Shown here: piece after piece, positions 1 to 12,227 of the stretch | Position numbering within the stretch: position 1 is the first letter of the stretch | Layout: every line of letters begins with the position of its first letter | Origin: Thozetella sp. PMI_491 | Lineage: Eukaryota > Ascomycota > Sordariomycetes > Chaetosphaeriales > Chaetosphaeriaceae | Assembly: GCA_021432635.1 (NCBI GenBank) | Contig: MU270114.1 | Span: 124,001 to 188,000, forward strand | Direction: 5' to 3' | Length of the DNA: 64,000 nt | Program-made: the position numbers and the translations under genes | Notes under the pieces: generated by a model | Databases searched by the model: none | Seen by the model: only the letters and a program-made list of their open reading frames with translations | Told to the model about the DNA's origin: nothing

Positions 1-863
1 GGCCGTGCCTCAACCAAGGGCGAATCATGCCCATCGTGCAGCTGGCTTCCCTGCTTCGCTGGGTCATGGGATGCCGACAGCGATCCTCTTATGCCGGCCG
101 CCTGACAAAGGGCCGCTATCTGCGAGCTTGCCTCCTGGTGAGGCGAGCTGAGCTGCACGTCTACTTGAAGGCCATTCAGAGGTGGCGACGCTGCCAGGCG
201 CACTGCGGCTGCTCCACACACAGACCACTCCACGTCTCCTGTGCCTCGTACCAGCAAACACAAAGGCCAGACTAAAGATAGTTCCCGATAGGAAAAAGTA
301 GCTAGTTTGACGCAAGGCCGAGGCTCGGACGCCCTAGCCGTAAGGCCGGTACGAAGGATTGGGGGGCGGAAGGACTGGATACCGTTGGCGCTAGAGAGCC
401 TTCGCCTCTCTTGAGAGCATGACCACGAACATAATCGAGTGAGAGCACCACATTGAGAGCATTTTATTGCCATTGGACCTAGACTACCAACGAAAATTGA
501 GGTATTTCATAAGATCCGTAAAGTGAAGAAACAGGCGTGGGCCATCCGATCAAATGCTACAGAGCTCCGAGGCTGGTCCTAGTGGGAGAGAGAGAGAGAG
601 AGAGCTGTTAAGAGAGATCATGACGCGTTCAAGAGTGCCCAACAATTGTAAAAGGACCGTAGCCAACGCTCCAAAAGTACCGTGCCGCCCGAGGTATCCA
701 GACCTGATGCATGTAGCATGTCTAAATAGAAGCAAAAGAAAAAAAAACATTTCTCAAGGACAAGAAGAGAAGCTGAGAAAGAGTCAAAAGTCCAGAGAGA
801 CATATGAAGTGGAGAGGGGGGACAAGAAGAAAAAAAAGCAAAATGGTAGCAGGGGGAAGGCCC
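1..863. other. Intergenic, no gene recognised
   Basis: Only short overlapping open frames on both strands, with no protein motif I recognise. It holds a GA dinucleotide run (586-604) and an A/G-rich stretch around 730-850. It is the 3' flank of the NmrA-like gene that reads leftward, so part of it is probably that gene's 3' UTR. The upstream neighbour lies outside the window. Confidence 0.5.
586..604. repeat. GA dinucleotide microsatellite
   Basis: About nine uninterrupted GA units seen directly in the sequence, in non-coding DNA downstream of the NmrA-like gene. Confidence 0.9.
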
Positions 864-1964
864 CTACAGCGCGGGGCCCCATACTTGCTCTAGCCACTGT
901 CTGAAACGAAGTGGTCGCACTTCAACTCCGTCATGTTGATTGACGGTGTCGTTCAGGTTAGCGTGGCGGAAGTGATAGCGGCCATTTGCCGTCTGGATGA
1001 GTCGTTCAAAGTAAAAGTAGCGGTTGTAGTCCTCAATTTCGCTGCAAAACTGGGCCTGGGCCATAGCATCTTGATACGTGTGCGTGGCTAAGCTAAAGGG
1101 GACTGTATCTCGTCAGATCCGGGGCGGTTCGGGGGTGGAGCGCGGGGCATGGACAAAACATACTTCCACGGACATCGGAACAGGCAGCGACCAGGTCGCG
1201 GACCGACATTTGGTCGCCTCGCATTCGAAATTCCCGAGGCCAGGTCCCAGGCCCCATCTCTATCGCGGCAGCTATGAATCGGGCCACATCATAGGCCGAC
1301 GTCAATGTCACTTGGGCCGGCCGGCCCTGGCTGTTGCTCTCGATTATTTCGGCGGTTGCACTCTCGACATTGACTAGATAGTCGTCCGGTCCGTGAAGCC
1401 CCGACCCGCCGCCGATGTTGTAGGACTGAAGGCCACCCGGCCCAAACCGCTCCATGAATATCCCGCAGGAGAAGACAGTATATTGCATATTATGGGATTT
1501 GGATTGCGCCCAGCGCTGTAAAAGCTCCTGGGCTGCGTGAGACCCTCGGTCTAGCGGGTCGTTGCTGGGGCGCTGGGCGATGGCGCCCTCGAACTCTGCG
1601 GGCACGAAGAGTCGCACTCGCGCCCGTCTGGCGGCATCGATCAGGTTGAGCTGCTCGCTGTTCGCGATGGTAGAGATCAACAGGTCGACCCCTTGTAAGG
1701 TGTACCGCAGCTCTTCCACATTGCCAAAGTCAACCACGGCGACCTGGCATCCCGGGAAGTCTTGCTCGAACTCAGGGTGCAGCTTTCGACACGTCAGCGA
1801 GGTGCGTCTAGTAGATCAAGTAGGAGACTTCATACGTTCCGTGTGAGCACGAGCACAGCGTTGGCGCTCTGGGTGAGCTCCTGGGCGAGCAGGTATGCGA
1901 ATCCGCCGCCGCCGGCTATAGCGATCCTCATCATGGGAGAGCTGGAGCTGGCCTTTTGCTTCAT
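864..1964 (-). CDS. NmrA-like / isoflavone-reductase-like NAD(P)-binding protein
   Basis: Three exons on the minus strand: 1836-1964, 1164-1782 and 864-1087. Both introns have clear signals: donor GTATGA with phase 0 and acceptor AAG (53 nt), then donor GTATGT with acceptor TTAG (76 nt). Joining them keeps one frame of about 323 residues. The N-terminus has a hydrophobic strand followed by GGGGFAYLLA, the dinucleotide-binding loop of the atypical short-chain dehydrogenase/NmrA superfamily. The middle has the family's typical LISTIA and LFVPAEFEG blocks. NmrA-like proteins are either NAD(P)H-dependent reductases of small phenolics or redox sensors, and the sequence does not say which. The start could be ATG 1964 or one of two in-frame ATGs at 1934 and 1931; the later ones fit the family better because the beta strand starts there. 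A catalytic Lys was not assigned. Confidence 0.82.
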
Positions 1965-2281
1965 GATGATGATGAGAGAGGACTGGGAGGCACGGGTAAC
2001 TATACGAAGACGAGGCGGGGACGAGGCGAATAGTTTGCGAGGTAGTGGAGCGAGGAGGCAACACCGAGACTCATATTTATCTACCACCGGCACGGGGTTG
2101 TGCGTGTAGTTGGTCGGTGAGAGAGGAGCAGAAGGCCAACTTCTGCGACCCATTCATGAGTCAAAAAGGCTTCGAGAATAGAGAGTGTCTCGTGAAGGGT
2201 GGTGGTTGGGGCAAGGCAGCCAAGGGGTGAAAGTAAATAGGCAAGGTATGTTGGAAGACCATTGGGTAAGTGGACCTAGAG

Positions 2282-2295
2282 ACACACACACACAC
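2282..2295. repeat. AC dinucleotide run
   Basis: Seven AC units, followed by a CCCA-rich stretch to about 2318, upstream of the NmrA-like gene. Confidence 0.85.
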
Positions 2296-4449
2296 CTACG
2301 CACGCCCACCCACCCACCTATCTAGATAGGTACACGAGGCGGCGGAGAGGGAAGGGGGGGGCCAGGTGATGGATGAGGAGCATATTCCAACTAGGACGTA
2401 TCTCTCGGCAAGGAAACGCCTTGCCCTTGAGAATTTCAATGCTCCCTTGTCAGTGGAAAAGGTTCCTTCGGCTGAGGCGCGGCGGATGTGGGCCAGGCCA
2501 CTAATGACCAACATGGGACCGTATTGTCGACGTAGGGGGCACTTTGCCTGCAGTTAGGGGAAGTGGGCAAGCCGGGAGCAAGGCTAATCTGATTTGCGCC
2601 CCGGCATCGATTTTTGGGATTTGCAACCCACTTGCGCCATGCCCCCATGAAATTTGACATGGGTTGTACACACAACGGCGGTCGACCCACAGACCATGTC
2701 CATGGGCCTGGAGCCCTGACATGGACGCGCTGCGTGCTGAGGCAGCGGGGGAAGTCACAGCACTTGCCGCGGCTGCTGGGGGACAAGAAAATGGCGGTCG
2801 GTGGTACCATGCAGCATCCCAGCAGGCCACCGCTGAGGAATCTTGTGCTAAGAGCAGGTAGGTACACACATACCATGCGTGCCTGGGCGGCGGGCAGGGA
2901 TCCGGCTTAGAGAGGTATGTATGTACGTACTAGTACTACTGCACGCGGTCAACGGGGGAGTGGGGTGGAAAACGGCTAGGAGGGGGGAGGGGTGCTCCGG
3001 GCGCCTAGCGTACCGCTGCACCCGAACCAAGGAGATCTACAGTCTTCCCAAGCGCGCGCAGCAGCGGCGGTCTAAACACATCGGGATGCCCCCTAGATAG
3101 CGGCCTGCACCATGCGGTAACGAGAGCCAGACGACCGACAAACTCGCCGCGCGGGTTGTCCGAAAGCCTCCAACTCGCTCAGCGCTGAGCGCTCAAGGCC
3201 ACGCCAGTCCATGACGTTGGTGGTGACCGAGGATCGATTGGCGCGTCGTCTCGTCGCATTGGTACCAGCGCATGTCTTCCCGCCGCCGCCCTACCTCCGG
3301 TGGCGAAGGTGGGAAAGGAGGGACGGAGAGAAAGCTCGTCATCCGGCGCTGCAGAGACGCCGAGCGAGATTGGTAAGGCTGAGGTTTGACAGCCAAGGAA
3401 GGAGCGTTGGTTTGAGGTGAGAGTCCGGCGAAGCAGGGAGTAGACGGCGTTGGGCGGGCTCGACCGCCAGAGACCAGAGGCTTGGGACCTCCCCCGGCCG
3501 GCGCCAGCCTGAATTTTCTGTGCTACCATTCACATCCCTGGCGGGAACGCGGGCTGGGACATATCAAGGCTCTGCAGGTGTAAACCACGGAGCAGACGGC
3601 GGTGGGCTTGTGGGGGCTGGAAACGCTTGGTACCGAGCGGAAGGCCTGGCTTTGGTGGTATAAGAAGTGAGACTCCATAGCCCCGTACGGCACTCGGGCG
3701 TGCCACTGGTGGCGTCGAGTGAGGACGGCCAGGTAGAGGTTTAGCGCGTCAAAGTCGGCCACAGAGGGGGCGGATACCGTCGGTGGTTGGAAGGACGAGA
3801 GAAGGAGCAAAAGGACATGTCGGTCGATATGAGGATCGCTGTTGGCTGACGTGAAGGTCGGACGGGCCAGGGCAAAAGGCGCTTTACTCTCTCGACCTGG
3901 CGTCTCTCCGGGTGAGCCTTATTGGAGGCGCCTGATGCCTGTCGCCAGTCGTATTAATCTAGCCAGCTAGGTACTCGGGGTTTCTTCCCCCTAGAGCCGG
4001 CGCAAGTGCTTGCGCTAGGCAGATTGGGGGCCAGGAGCTGGCAGGCGGCGGCGGCGTGTCGAGATGGGAAACATGGCGGAAATTGTCTTGTTTCAAGCCC
4101 AAATCCAACGAGGGCGAGGACAGCAGGTTGAGAAATGAAAACCACAATCCCTCATCCTCTAGGGTCGAAATGTATAGGAAGTAGGTAGGTATGAGTGGGA
4201 AGCTGTGGAGGCTTTGTCGCGATGTTGGAGCCATCTCACCTGTCACGGATGACTATCATACCTGCCAGATCGGGGGCTATGCCGACTATGCCTTCTTGGC
4301 CGAGACCCAGCTAAAAGGCCAATATGAGGTCCCAAGTGACACAAACACACGTGATGCAGGGGATGGGGTGGAAGGAGGGGCGTGTGGAGGGGGGGGCGTG
4401 CGGGTGCCACCAGGAAAGGAGGATGCACATGTGCAGATCGATCCGAGAA

Positions 4450-4473
4450 GGGGGGGGGACGGGGGGGGGGGGG
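4450..4473. repeat. G-homopolymer tract
   Basis: Two runs of G (9 and 13) separated by AC, in non-coding DNA. The run lengths may be imprecise because homopolymers are error-prone in assemblies. Confidence 0.8.
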
Positions 4474-6103
4474 AGACTAAGTTAAGGAAGGCATACTTTT
4501 TGGCCTCAACCTGTCTTCGAGAACAAGGTGAGGGATGCCTTACAGGTCCCACTAAACAATCTAGGCGCCACCGCAAACTTAGTGTATCCTTGGCTGCACT
4601 TGCAGCAAGCGGACCTGATAAACGCTCCAGCTGAACATGCAACCAGGGTTCGACCGGAGACGTTCGGGGGCAGCGCAGCTAGATCCCAGCCAATCAACGG
4701 GTCATTGCCGCACTGGCAACAAACATACATGGTAGTAGAAGTAGTCCTAGACCGAGTCTGGCAGCTATTCTGTTTTGCTTCCTTTTGGTGTTTGCTTCCG
4801 CTCCCGAGGGGAAGGCTCAGTGACTCAAAGTGGGAGGGGGGAGGGGCAGAGGAGCGGAAGAGGGGGAGAGGGGGGGACGGGAGGGTTACGTTTGCTGCAT
4901 CGACGTACTGTACCACATGCGTGCCATGCATCGCACCTGCGCAGCCGTGGCCAGCGCTACGTTGTACCTATAGGTACCCAGAGTTGACGGTTTTTCCATC
5001 TCGCGGTAGCGTCCGCTTAGGGCTACCAGCCGTGCCGTGTACTTTGGGAAGGCCCCGGGCGTGGCCGACGCGGCATCGCCAAGGCTACGTAGTATGATGT
5101 TTGCGATGCACCAACGCCGTGTAGTCAGTCTCCCGTGGTCACAGCCCCTAGCCTCCCCATCCCTAGGGCATAAGCAAGTGACAGCCCCCCCCCCCAAAAA
5201 GCCTGTCCATCCGTTTCGGTTCGCTGGCGCCAATGCCGAATTGAGCGCCCCGTCGTAGCCCTACGAATTAGGCCCCTTGTGCATTCGGCAACTATTGCCC
5301 CCTCAAACGTCACGTCCCGGCAGTCCTGTGGTATTTCGTAACCCCGAGACGGGATCCTCGGTTCCCAGCGGCGGCAAGCCACCGGGCTTGCGTCGCCGCC
5401 GTTCCTGCATACGCGGTGGGCACAAGTTCCTTCCAAGTTGCTATAGGCGCGGTCTGCGGGGGACAAGACAGCCGCCCCTCGCAATCCCAACCTCTCCCGG
5501 TTAGTAGATGCCAAATCCGCCAATGTTGCCTGGGCTTTGGGCATAGCCCGGTAGCCCGACTTCAAATCAGGCAGGACCTTTGGGACTCTGAGATGCCGCG
5601 AACACGTCAGGTTTCGTGTCGGGAACACGAGGATGCGCCTCCAGCTTGCAGTAGTCGGGACGACTATGCGCGGTTGGCAAAGGGCCTGCCATGAGTCTCT
5701 TCCCGCGGCCGCCGCCAATCGTCCTCCAACGATATGCACGCTCGGCACTGCCGAGTCATGATGCTATTCCCAGATCCGCGACCTTTCCGAGTGCCCACCG
5801 ACCGACCTGCGTTGCCTTTTGCCACTCGGCCCACGGAGTTGACTCCTGACCGAAGCAATGACTGACACAACCGCCAATCTCAACCGCTAGCTCGCCCGCG
5901 GTATCCTGCAGCGGCCGACGAGCGTCTCGTCCGCTTACCCAGTAGGACAGACTACTTCGCGTCAGAATAAACCCATGCCGCCGGGTCGTTGCGCCTCCGG
6001 ATAAGCTGACCGGACTTGATTCCTCACTCAGGTATCCAGGAGTGTCACGACGACGCCGACGGCGAGATCAAGCAGCTAGTAGCCCGCGTTGACAAGCGAA
6101 GAA

Positions 6104-6119
6104 GGGGGGGGGGGGGGGG
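6104..6119. repeat. G16 homopolymer
   Basis: An uninterrupted run of 16 G seen directly, in non-coding DNA 3' of the CsbD-like gene. Confidence 0.85.
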
Positions 6120-6407
6120 ACGGCTCTATCGACACAGCCCCTGAACCTATAGAGGTGCCCCTTTATGCGCTTCTGTCCTCGTGTGGCGACATGGTGAATG
6201 ATATGTACTGAAATGTTTATTGGCTATCACGAACTAGGCAACTGCTCGTGTACTATTCCCAGCCGCTCCGGGTTTGACGATGTCCGCAATTTCCGGAGGG
6301 GTAGCGGCCTCAGATGTCCGCCAACCTCGTCCTGCTCTCCTTCCGATGGGTATCACATATTGGCCAACCTGCCTCTCCGCGCCGCTCCCTGAGGTCACAC
6401 GGCCCAC

Positions 6408-7093
6408 CTACTGCTGGGCGTCGACGCGCTTCTGAAGGTCATACTCTGCCAGCATTGGTCAGCGTTTATTCTGCCAAGAGCACAGATAGAGGCCGCCAAC
6501 CGACGGAACTTACCAACTCCGCGCTGCTGCGTCTTGCCAGAATCATGCTGCTTCTGGTATTCAGCCTGCTTCTGCTGGTCTCCAGTTAGACCGGAGACGG
6601 CGCCGCCGACGGCGCCTGTGACCCGGTCGGCAACCCCCGAGGTATAGTCATTGATCTGGCCTCGGGCCTCCTGCTCTTGCCCCTCGAGGTTCTGCTGACG
6701 GCCAGCCTGCTTCAGATTCTATGTGAACGTGGCGTTAGCGATAGAGCTCGGACAGGCCACACACCAAAAGGGGTAGCGGATGTGCTTTTGTACCTCGGAG
6801 CCGATGAGACCTCCAGCAAACTCCTTGGCCGAGCCGACAGTCTGGTTCCAAGAGCCAGCGGCGCGGTCAGGGTCGTCCTTGGTGACAGCACCAGAGGATG
6901 AGGCGCTGATTCCAGGGAGCTTGGCCGTAGCGTGCGAGGCTTCATGCTCGACCTGGGCCTTGTCCTTCTTGGCCTCGCCCTCAACCTGGTCACCCTTGCT
7001 TCCGAGCAGAGAACCGACGGCGCTCTGGATGGTACCAGTGGCAGAGTCGATGTAGGACTGGAGGGTGGAGGTGTTGTTGTTGTTGCTCGACAT
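6408..7093 (-). CDS. CsbD-like stress protein (cruciform/mismatch DNA-recognition type)
   Basis: Three exons on the minus strand: 6794-7093, 6514-6718 and 6408-6445, giving 180 residues. Intron 1 runs from a GTACAA donor to an ATAG acceptor in phase 0. Intron 2 runs from a GTAAGT donor to a GCAG acceptor, with a CTGAC branch site about 12 nt upstream of the acceptor. The last exon is only 38 nt and ends in DAQQ-stop. The product is hydrophilic, rich in Gln/Gly/Ala/Lys, with repeated short amphipathic blocks (for example GSWNQTVGSAKEFAGGL at 80-96). This is the composition of the CsbD-like family. In fungi related proteins have been described as general-stress proteins or as mismatch/cruciform DNA-recognition proteins; the biochemical role is weakly established. 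No signal peptide or membrane segment. Start ATG 7093 precedes a Ser/Asn-rich leader and is the only good candidate. Confidence 0.85.
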
Positions 7094-8043
7094 GGTGAGA
7101 TGAGGTAATTGGATAGACTAAGGGTGCTTGTGATTCGGTGTAAAAGTCTGCTTTGTCAATGTGGTTGATGGTTTGAATGTGTGAAAATTCTTGGCTGTCG
7201 TATCCGGGGAGTCAAGATGCTCTTATACGTGGCAAAACGAAGCTGTGAACACTGTGAACAATAACTAGAGCTGTCAGAGCTCTAGCTATGCTCTTGATCC
7301 CCGGTGGGTCTAATGCCGTCACGGCTCTCCCGCGATGATGATGTCATAGCCTTGAGCCGCACCCGCCTTGTGCCAGGCCTCTAAACACGTTAACCTCCTC
7401 AAACCACATGCAAAAATTTGAAAGGGTAACCCCAGCCAATCACTGGATCCTACATGTGGTCAGTCTAGGCCCCTCTGTTGGCTTGTTTGCGTCCCGCCGT
7501 TTAGCCACTGTCGTCATAGATTTCTCTTCGCCTTCCACCACGTCCGATAGCTGGAAACGTTAGCGCCGAACACAAATCATTCTGCAAGACATACTTCCAC
7601 CTTGGCACGAGGTCTCCGTTTCCCGGCAAACAAACGACGTGGACCGGGTCGATGTGACTTCCTCCCAGCATCCCGATGTCTCAATGTAAAACCTGCAAAC
7701 TGGCCGGCGCGCGTGGATAGCTCATTTGTTATTGTGAAGGTGGGAGGCAGCTTACTATAGGACCGCCTTCGTCCACAGCGCTCCGTTCCGGCCAAAGAGG
7801 CGCCTTATGTGGAAAGATCCCGTCGGTCAGTCCTGTCCCTATGTGTGTATACGGCCTTGTTGGTAGTAGCGACTAGTCAGAGAGCTTCCATACCCGCGTC
7901 TCGTCTCGATAGCTTCCTGTGACCCCTGCCAATGGTATCATCTGTGTACAGTGTGTTTTACATGTGCATTTCAAATGCATATCTCGTGTAACCTGCACCT
8001 CGTGGTGCCCCCCTCCCCCCTCCCCCGTTTTCCACGTGATAGC
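7094..8043. promoter_or_regulatory. Promoter of CsbD-like gene / 3' flank of NFS1
   Basis: Both neighbours read leftward, so this 950-bp gap combines the NFS1 3' end with the CsbD-like promoter. Directly visible are a CRE-like octamer TGATGTCA at 7339-7346, a CCAAT on the plus strand at 7436-7440, and a CCCCT (stress-element-like core) near 7473. Their use is inference; short motifs like these occur by chance. No gene was recognised inside. Confidence 0.45.
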
Positions 8044-9838
8044 CTAGTGCTGGCTCCATTGGATGGTGTTGAGATCAATGCCATCTTGGACCAGCTCCCA
8101 GAGCGGGCTGAGCTCTCGGAGGAAGGCAACGCGCTCTTGCACCGCCTTGAGAACATAGTCGACCTCCTGCTCGGTAGTGAACCGGCCGATGCCGAAGCGG
8201 ATGCTGGAATGCGCGCTCTCATCGCTGTTGCCGAGGGCCCGCAAGACATAGCTTGGCTCGAGCGAGGCGGAGGTGCAAGCACTGCCCGAGGAGAGAGCGA
8301 TGTCTTTCAGGGCCATGAGCAGAGACTCGCCCTCGACATATTCAAAAGAAACGTTGACGCAGCCGGGGTAGAAGCTGTCGGCGTCACCGTTCTGGCTCGT
8401 GTGCTCCATAGCCAGCAGACCATTGAGGAGGCGGTCCGAAAGAGCCTTGACCCGCTTGTGATCATACTAATGAGGGGGAGGTCAGCGTGCTGTTCGCTTG
8501 TCTGAACTGCGTAGACGAGCAAGAATGGCAAGGGAACCAAATCAGAAAAGTTGCTGCGCATCAACACGACAGTCTCTGTCACAAGACTTCAGAAAGCCAT
8601 GCATGTATAAAGCAGATCATCACGAGATAGGTAAGGGTGGACGAGAATCAAACGCACCTCGAGCTCCTCCTTGGCGATCCGGCACGCCTCTCCGAATCCC
8701 ACGATCAAGGGAGGGGCCAGCGTGCCGCTCCTCAGACCGCGCTCCTGGCCACCCCCACTGATGATGGGGTCCAGCCTAACCCTAGGGCGCCTCCGGACGT
8801 AGCAGGCACCGATACCCTTGGGTCCATAAATCTTGTGGGACGAAATGGACAGCAGGTCGATGTTCATCGCGTTGACATCGATGGGGATCTTGCCCACGGC
8901 CTGGGCCGCATCTGTGTGGAAGAAGACCTTCTTCTCCCGGCACATCTTGCCAATCTTCTCCAGCGGCTGAATGACGCCAATCTCGTTGTTGACCGCCATG
9001 ATGCTGACAAGGGCGGTGTCAGGTCGGATCGCAGCCTCAAGCTCCTTCAGATCGATGAGGCCGTTCTTCTGGACGGGCAGGTAAGTGACTTCGAACCCCT
9101 CGTCTTGGAGATGTCTGCAGCTGTCCAGAACGCACTTGTGTTCTGTCTGACTCGTCACAATGTGCTTCTTCTTGCCGGACCGGCCGAAGAACCTTGCCAC
9201 GCCCTTGATGCTCATGTTGTTGCTCTCGGTCGCGCCGCTGGTGAAGATGATCTCCTTCGGATCGGCGCCGATGAGGTTTGCAATGTGCTCCCGGGCCTCT
9301 TCCACTCCCTTCTCGCTCTCCCAGCCGTACGCATGTGTCCGGGAATGAGGATTGCCGTAGACGCCGACGAAATAAGGCAGCATGGCGTCGAGCACTCGGG
9401 GATCCACAGGGGTGGTTGCCTGCATGTCTAGATAGATCGGACGTTGCCCATCGTCCATGAGCTTGGCAGACTGAAGGACTTCTGGTTACAGGTTAGAGCC
9501 TCGGCATAGGATGCGAGCGGTGGTGAAGCAACCGGAGGGAGCTTACCAGCCATGGGACTGACGGAGACATTGGAGCCCTCCTGTCCGCTCAAGGCAAGGC
9601 CGGCCTTCTCCAGCTCGAGCTTGTCGAGCCGGATGGCAGTCTCGATCTTGGGCTCGGCGACTTGGGCATTGTCTCTTCTGGACTGGGACACGTAGGTCCT
9701 CCGCGTCTGCTTCGGAAGTGCCGGTGCGCTCGCCACCCGCCCAAGGCTTTGCACATTACGGAGACGTGCGGCGGAAATGGTCCGGTGCGAGGCTAGGCGT
9801 GATGCCTGTCTCAGCACGGAAGGCGCGATGTTTGCCAT
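8044..9838 (-). CDS. NFS1: Mitochondrial cysteine desulfurase
   Basis: Three exons on the minus strand (9547-9838, 8658-9478, 8044-8466) join in frame to 511 residues, the usual length for fungal NFS1. The enzyme takes sulfur from cysteine as a protein-bound persulfide for Fe-S cluster assembly and tRNA thiolation, with PLP as cofactor. The first ~60 residues are rich in Arg/Ser/Ala without acids, typical of a mitochondrial presequence. Class-V aminotransferase landmarks: TSGATESNN near 177-185, His in TEHK (211), HTDAAQ (285-290), PLP Lys in [10 protein letters not shown] (Lys313), and the catalytic Cys in [10 protein letters not shown] (Cys435). The C-terminal ELSPLW/IQWSQH tail matches the conserved scaffold-binding end of the family. 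Introns have GTAAGC/GTGCGT donors. ATG 9838 is chosen because it starts the presequence; the frame upstream is open but not presequence-like. Confidence 0.97.
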
Positions 9839-10765
9839 GATGGCTAGGATGGTCAGGTTGTAGTTGAGATGGGGATGGTTGGAAAAAGGCATGAGGAAGA
9901 TTTCAAATGCCCTTCCCCTCAAAATGTTTGTACACTGGAGCTCGGGCCGGGCTCGGAGGAGATCGGCGATAAATCCTATTGGGTCGTGGGCCGTGCGAAG
10001 GCTGCCCACCCAAACCCAAGCTTGCCGAGCAAAGCACCACACACACACACCCTGGCCCGCCACGCTTACCTTAGCACCCTGGCACCCTTCCCAAGGACCC
10101 CTCCCTCGCGCTCAGCTCCTATGAGGTGTGGAAATTTGTTGGCCCTCCATCTGAATGCCCCACTTTTCCATCCAGCAGTGACGTTTGCAGAGCTGTATGA
10201 CGAGGTTACTGCCGCTGCTTACTTGTGACGGGAAACTGGATACCGACGCACCCTCTCTTTTTCAACGCACGACTCAGCCCTCTAGATGCGCATCACTCTT
10301 CGCAGCGTTTTAGTCGGTATATTTCGTTACTCAACCATACCCGAAAGGACCCAAGCTGTCCTCCCTCGCCCCTCTCGTCATTTTTCTCGTCTTCCCATCG
10401 GACCGCCCACGGGGCCGCTTTGCACCCCGTCCATCTAATCGGCATTGTGCTAGCCCCCCGCTCCCCACTGCCGGATTACGTTCTCGTTCGGCTTCCCGGC
10501 GGTTCCATTAAGGCTGGCTTCGCGAAGAGGTTGCGCCACACCCAAACCCTTTTTAGTCCCAGGCGGACCGGGCCAAGAGAAGACCTGCGCACGGCACTGC
10601 CTCAAGCTTGTCGTCACCTTTGGGCCGCCGCCGGCTCTCCCCAACTCTTAAGTTTGGGCCTCGCTTCTTTCGGCGCCCTCGACGTCGCTTCCCGGAACCA
10701 CCGAAAACCCCGAGCGCACACACCCGCACATCCCTGGGAGAAATCGAACCAAAACACCGCAGACC
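9839..10765. promoter_or_regulatory. Divergent promoter between NFS1 and RVS167
   Basis: 927 bp between two start codons facing away from each other. The right half is pyrimidine-rich on the plus strand (about 10340-10480), as fungal promoters and 5' leaders often are on the coding strand. No gene recognised inside. Confidence 0.5.
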
Positions 10766-12227
10766 ATGAGTTTCCGGGGCTTCCAGAAGAGCGTCGTCCG
10801 AGTGCGTTCCTCCACACCCCTCATAGTTCCTGTCTGTTCCTGTCTGTTCCCTAGTGGGCCTTCGCTGACCTTTCCTCCCCCCCTCCCACCCAGGCGCCTC
10901 AGCAATTCAAAGCCAAGTTCAACATCGGCGAGCACACCAAGGATGCCATCTATGTCGATTCGGAGCGCAGATTCCAGGAGCTCGAGACCGAGACGAAACG
11001 ACTCCACGATGAGAGCAGGAAATACTTCGACGCCGTCAACGGCATGCTCAAGCACCAGATCGAATTCTCGAAGGCCATGACCGAGATCTACAAGCCCATC
11101 AGCGGGCGCATGTCGGACCCCGAGACCCTCAAGGTCGAGGGCAACCCCGAAGGCATCCGGGCATGCGAAGAGTACGAGGCCGTGGTCAAGGAACTGCAGG
11201 AGTCCCTCGCCCCGGAGCTCGAGATGATCGAGAGTAGGGTGATCCGGCCAGCCACCGAGCTCCTTGACATCATCAAGGTGATCCGCAAAGCGACCACCAA
11301 GCGAGAACACAAGAAGTTGGACTATGACCGGCATAGGGCCTCTCTCAAGAAGCTGCAGGACAAGAAGGAGCGCTCCGCGAAGGACGAAAAGGCCATGTGG
11401 AAGGCCGAGAATGACGCTGAGAACTCGACGCAGGAGTACAACTATTTCAACGATTTACTCAAGGATGAGCTGCCCAAGCTCTTCGCCTTGGAGCGCGAGT
11501 TCATCCAGCCCTTGTTCCAGTCGTTTTACTACATGCAGCTCAACATTTTTTATACCTTGCATGAGCGCATGCAGCGCTGCGATATTGGCTATTTCGACCT
11601 CACGCTAGATGTCGAAGAAGCATTCCACAAAAAACGAGGCGACATCCAGGAAGAGGCTGAGAAGCTGTCCATCGTCAAGTTCAAGACATCAGGGATGAAA
11701 CGACCACCGAAATACGGCGGGCCGAAGCCGGCGCTGGAGGGCTCCAGCCCGGCCGCTATCACGGCCGGGCCTTCCTCCGCGGCCGGCTCGTCGACCGCCG
11801 TACCGAGGATAAGCTACCAGCGCCAGTCAGATGTGGTTGAGAACCCGCCGCCGCCCTACTCACCAGCCCCAACCTCACCTCCTGTTGGCAACGTGGGCAC
11901 CAGTTCGTTGGCCGCTGTTGCTGCTGCCAAGTCAAAACCTCCACCTCCGAAGCCGAAGCCCAGCCGGCTTAGCGGCGCACCGACTACCGAGATGGTCACG
12001 GCCTTGTACGACTACTCGGCCCAAGCTGAGGGCGATCTCAGCTTTCGCGCCGGCGATGTCATTGAGATCGTCTCCCGGACTGCAAATGAGAACGAGTGGT
12101 GGACGGGGAAGCTCAATGGAAAGAGCGGTCAATTTCCTGGTAAGAAGTCTCTCCTGATTCCAAATAGCGGGTCGCATCTCGATGCTGACTGTGATACCCA
12201 GGCAACTATGTGCAGCTTAAGAGCTAA
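10766..12227 (+). CDS. RVS167: BAR-SH3 amphiphysin (Rvs167/Hob1 homologue)
   Basis: Three exons (10766-10801, 10894-12139, 12202-12227) give 435 residues. The 12-codon first exon MSFRGFQKSVVR joins in phase 0 through GTGCGT...CCCAG to the BAR domain (about 13-240), a helical region rich in charged residues with LFALEREFIQPLFQSFYYMQ. A Pro-rich linker follows (about 260-375, with PPPPYSP and PPPPKPKP), then a C-terminal SH3 domain (about 378-435) with ALYDY and EWWTG. The last exon is just 26 nt and supplies GNYVQLKS, the final SH3 strand. Rvs167-type proteins bend membrane at endocytic actin patches and act with Rvs161; the Pro-rich linker is the usual site for SH3 partners. If the last intron is retained the frame stays open to 12300 and replaces the SH3 end. 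Confidence 0.96.

Larger units (their letters stand above)
1965..6407. other. 4.4-kb intergenic region without recognisable gene
   Basis: Upstream of the NmrA-like gene and downstream of the CsbD-like gene. All open frames overlap each other on both strands and look like random GC-rich frames; the longest, 207 codons on the minus strand at 5125-5748, has no motif I know. It holds an AC run (2282-2295), two G-rich tracts (4450-4473 and 6104-6119) and a short inverted repeat of GCGCAAG near 4000. The first few hundred bases left of about 2300 are the expected promoter of the NmrA-like gene. I see no transposon terminal repeats or reverse-transcriptase or transposase motifs. Confidence 0.5.

Noticed and set aside
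5125-5748. 207-codon minus-strand frame
   Set aside because: No recognisable motif, Arg-rich random composition, opposing frames equally open; kept only as part of the intergenic description.
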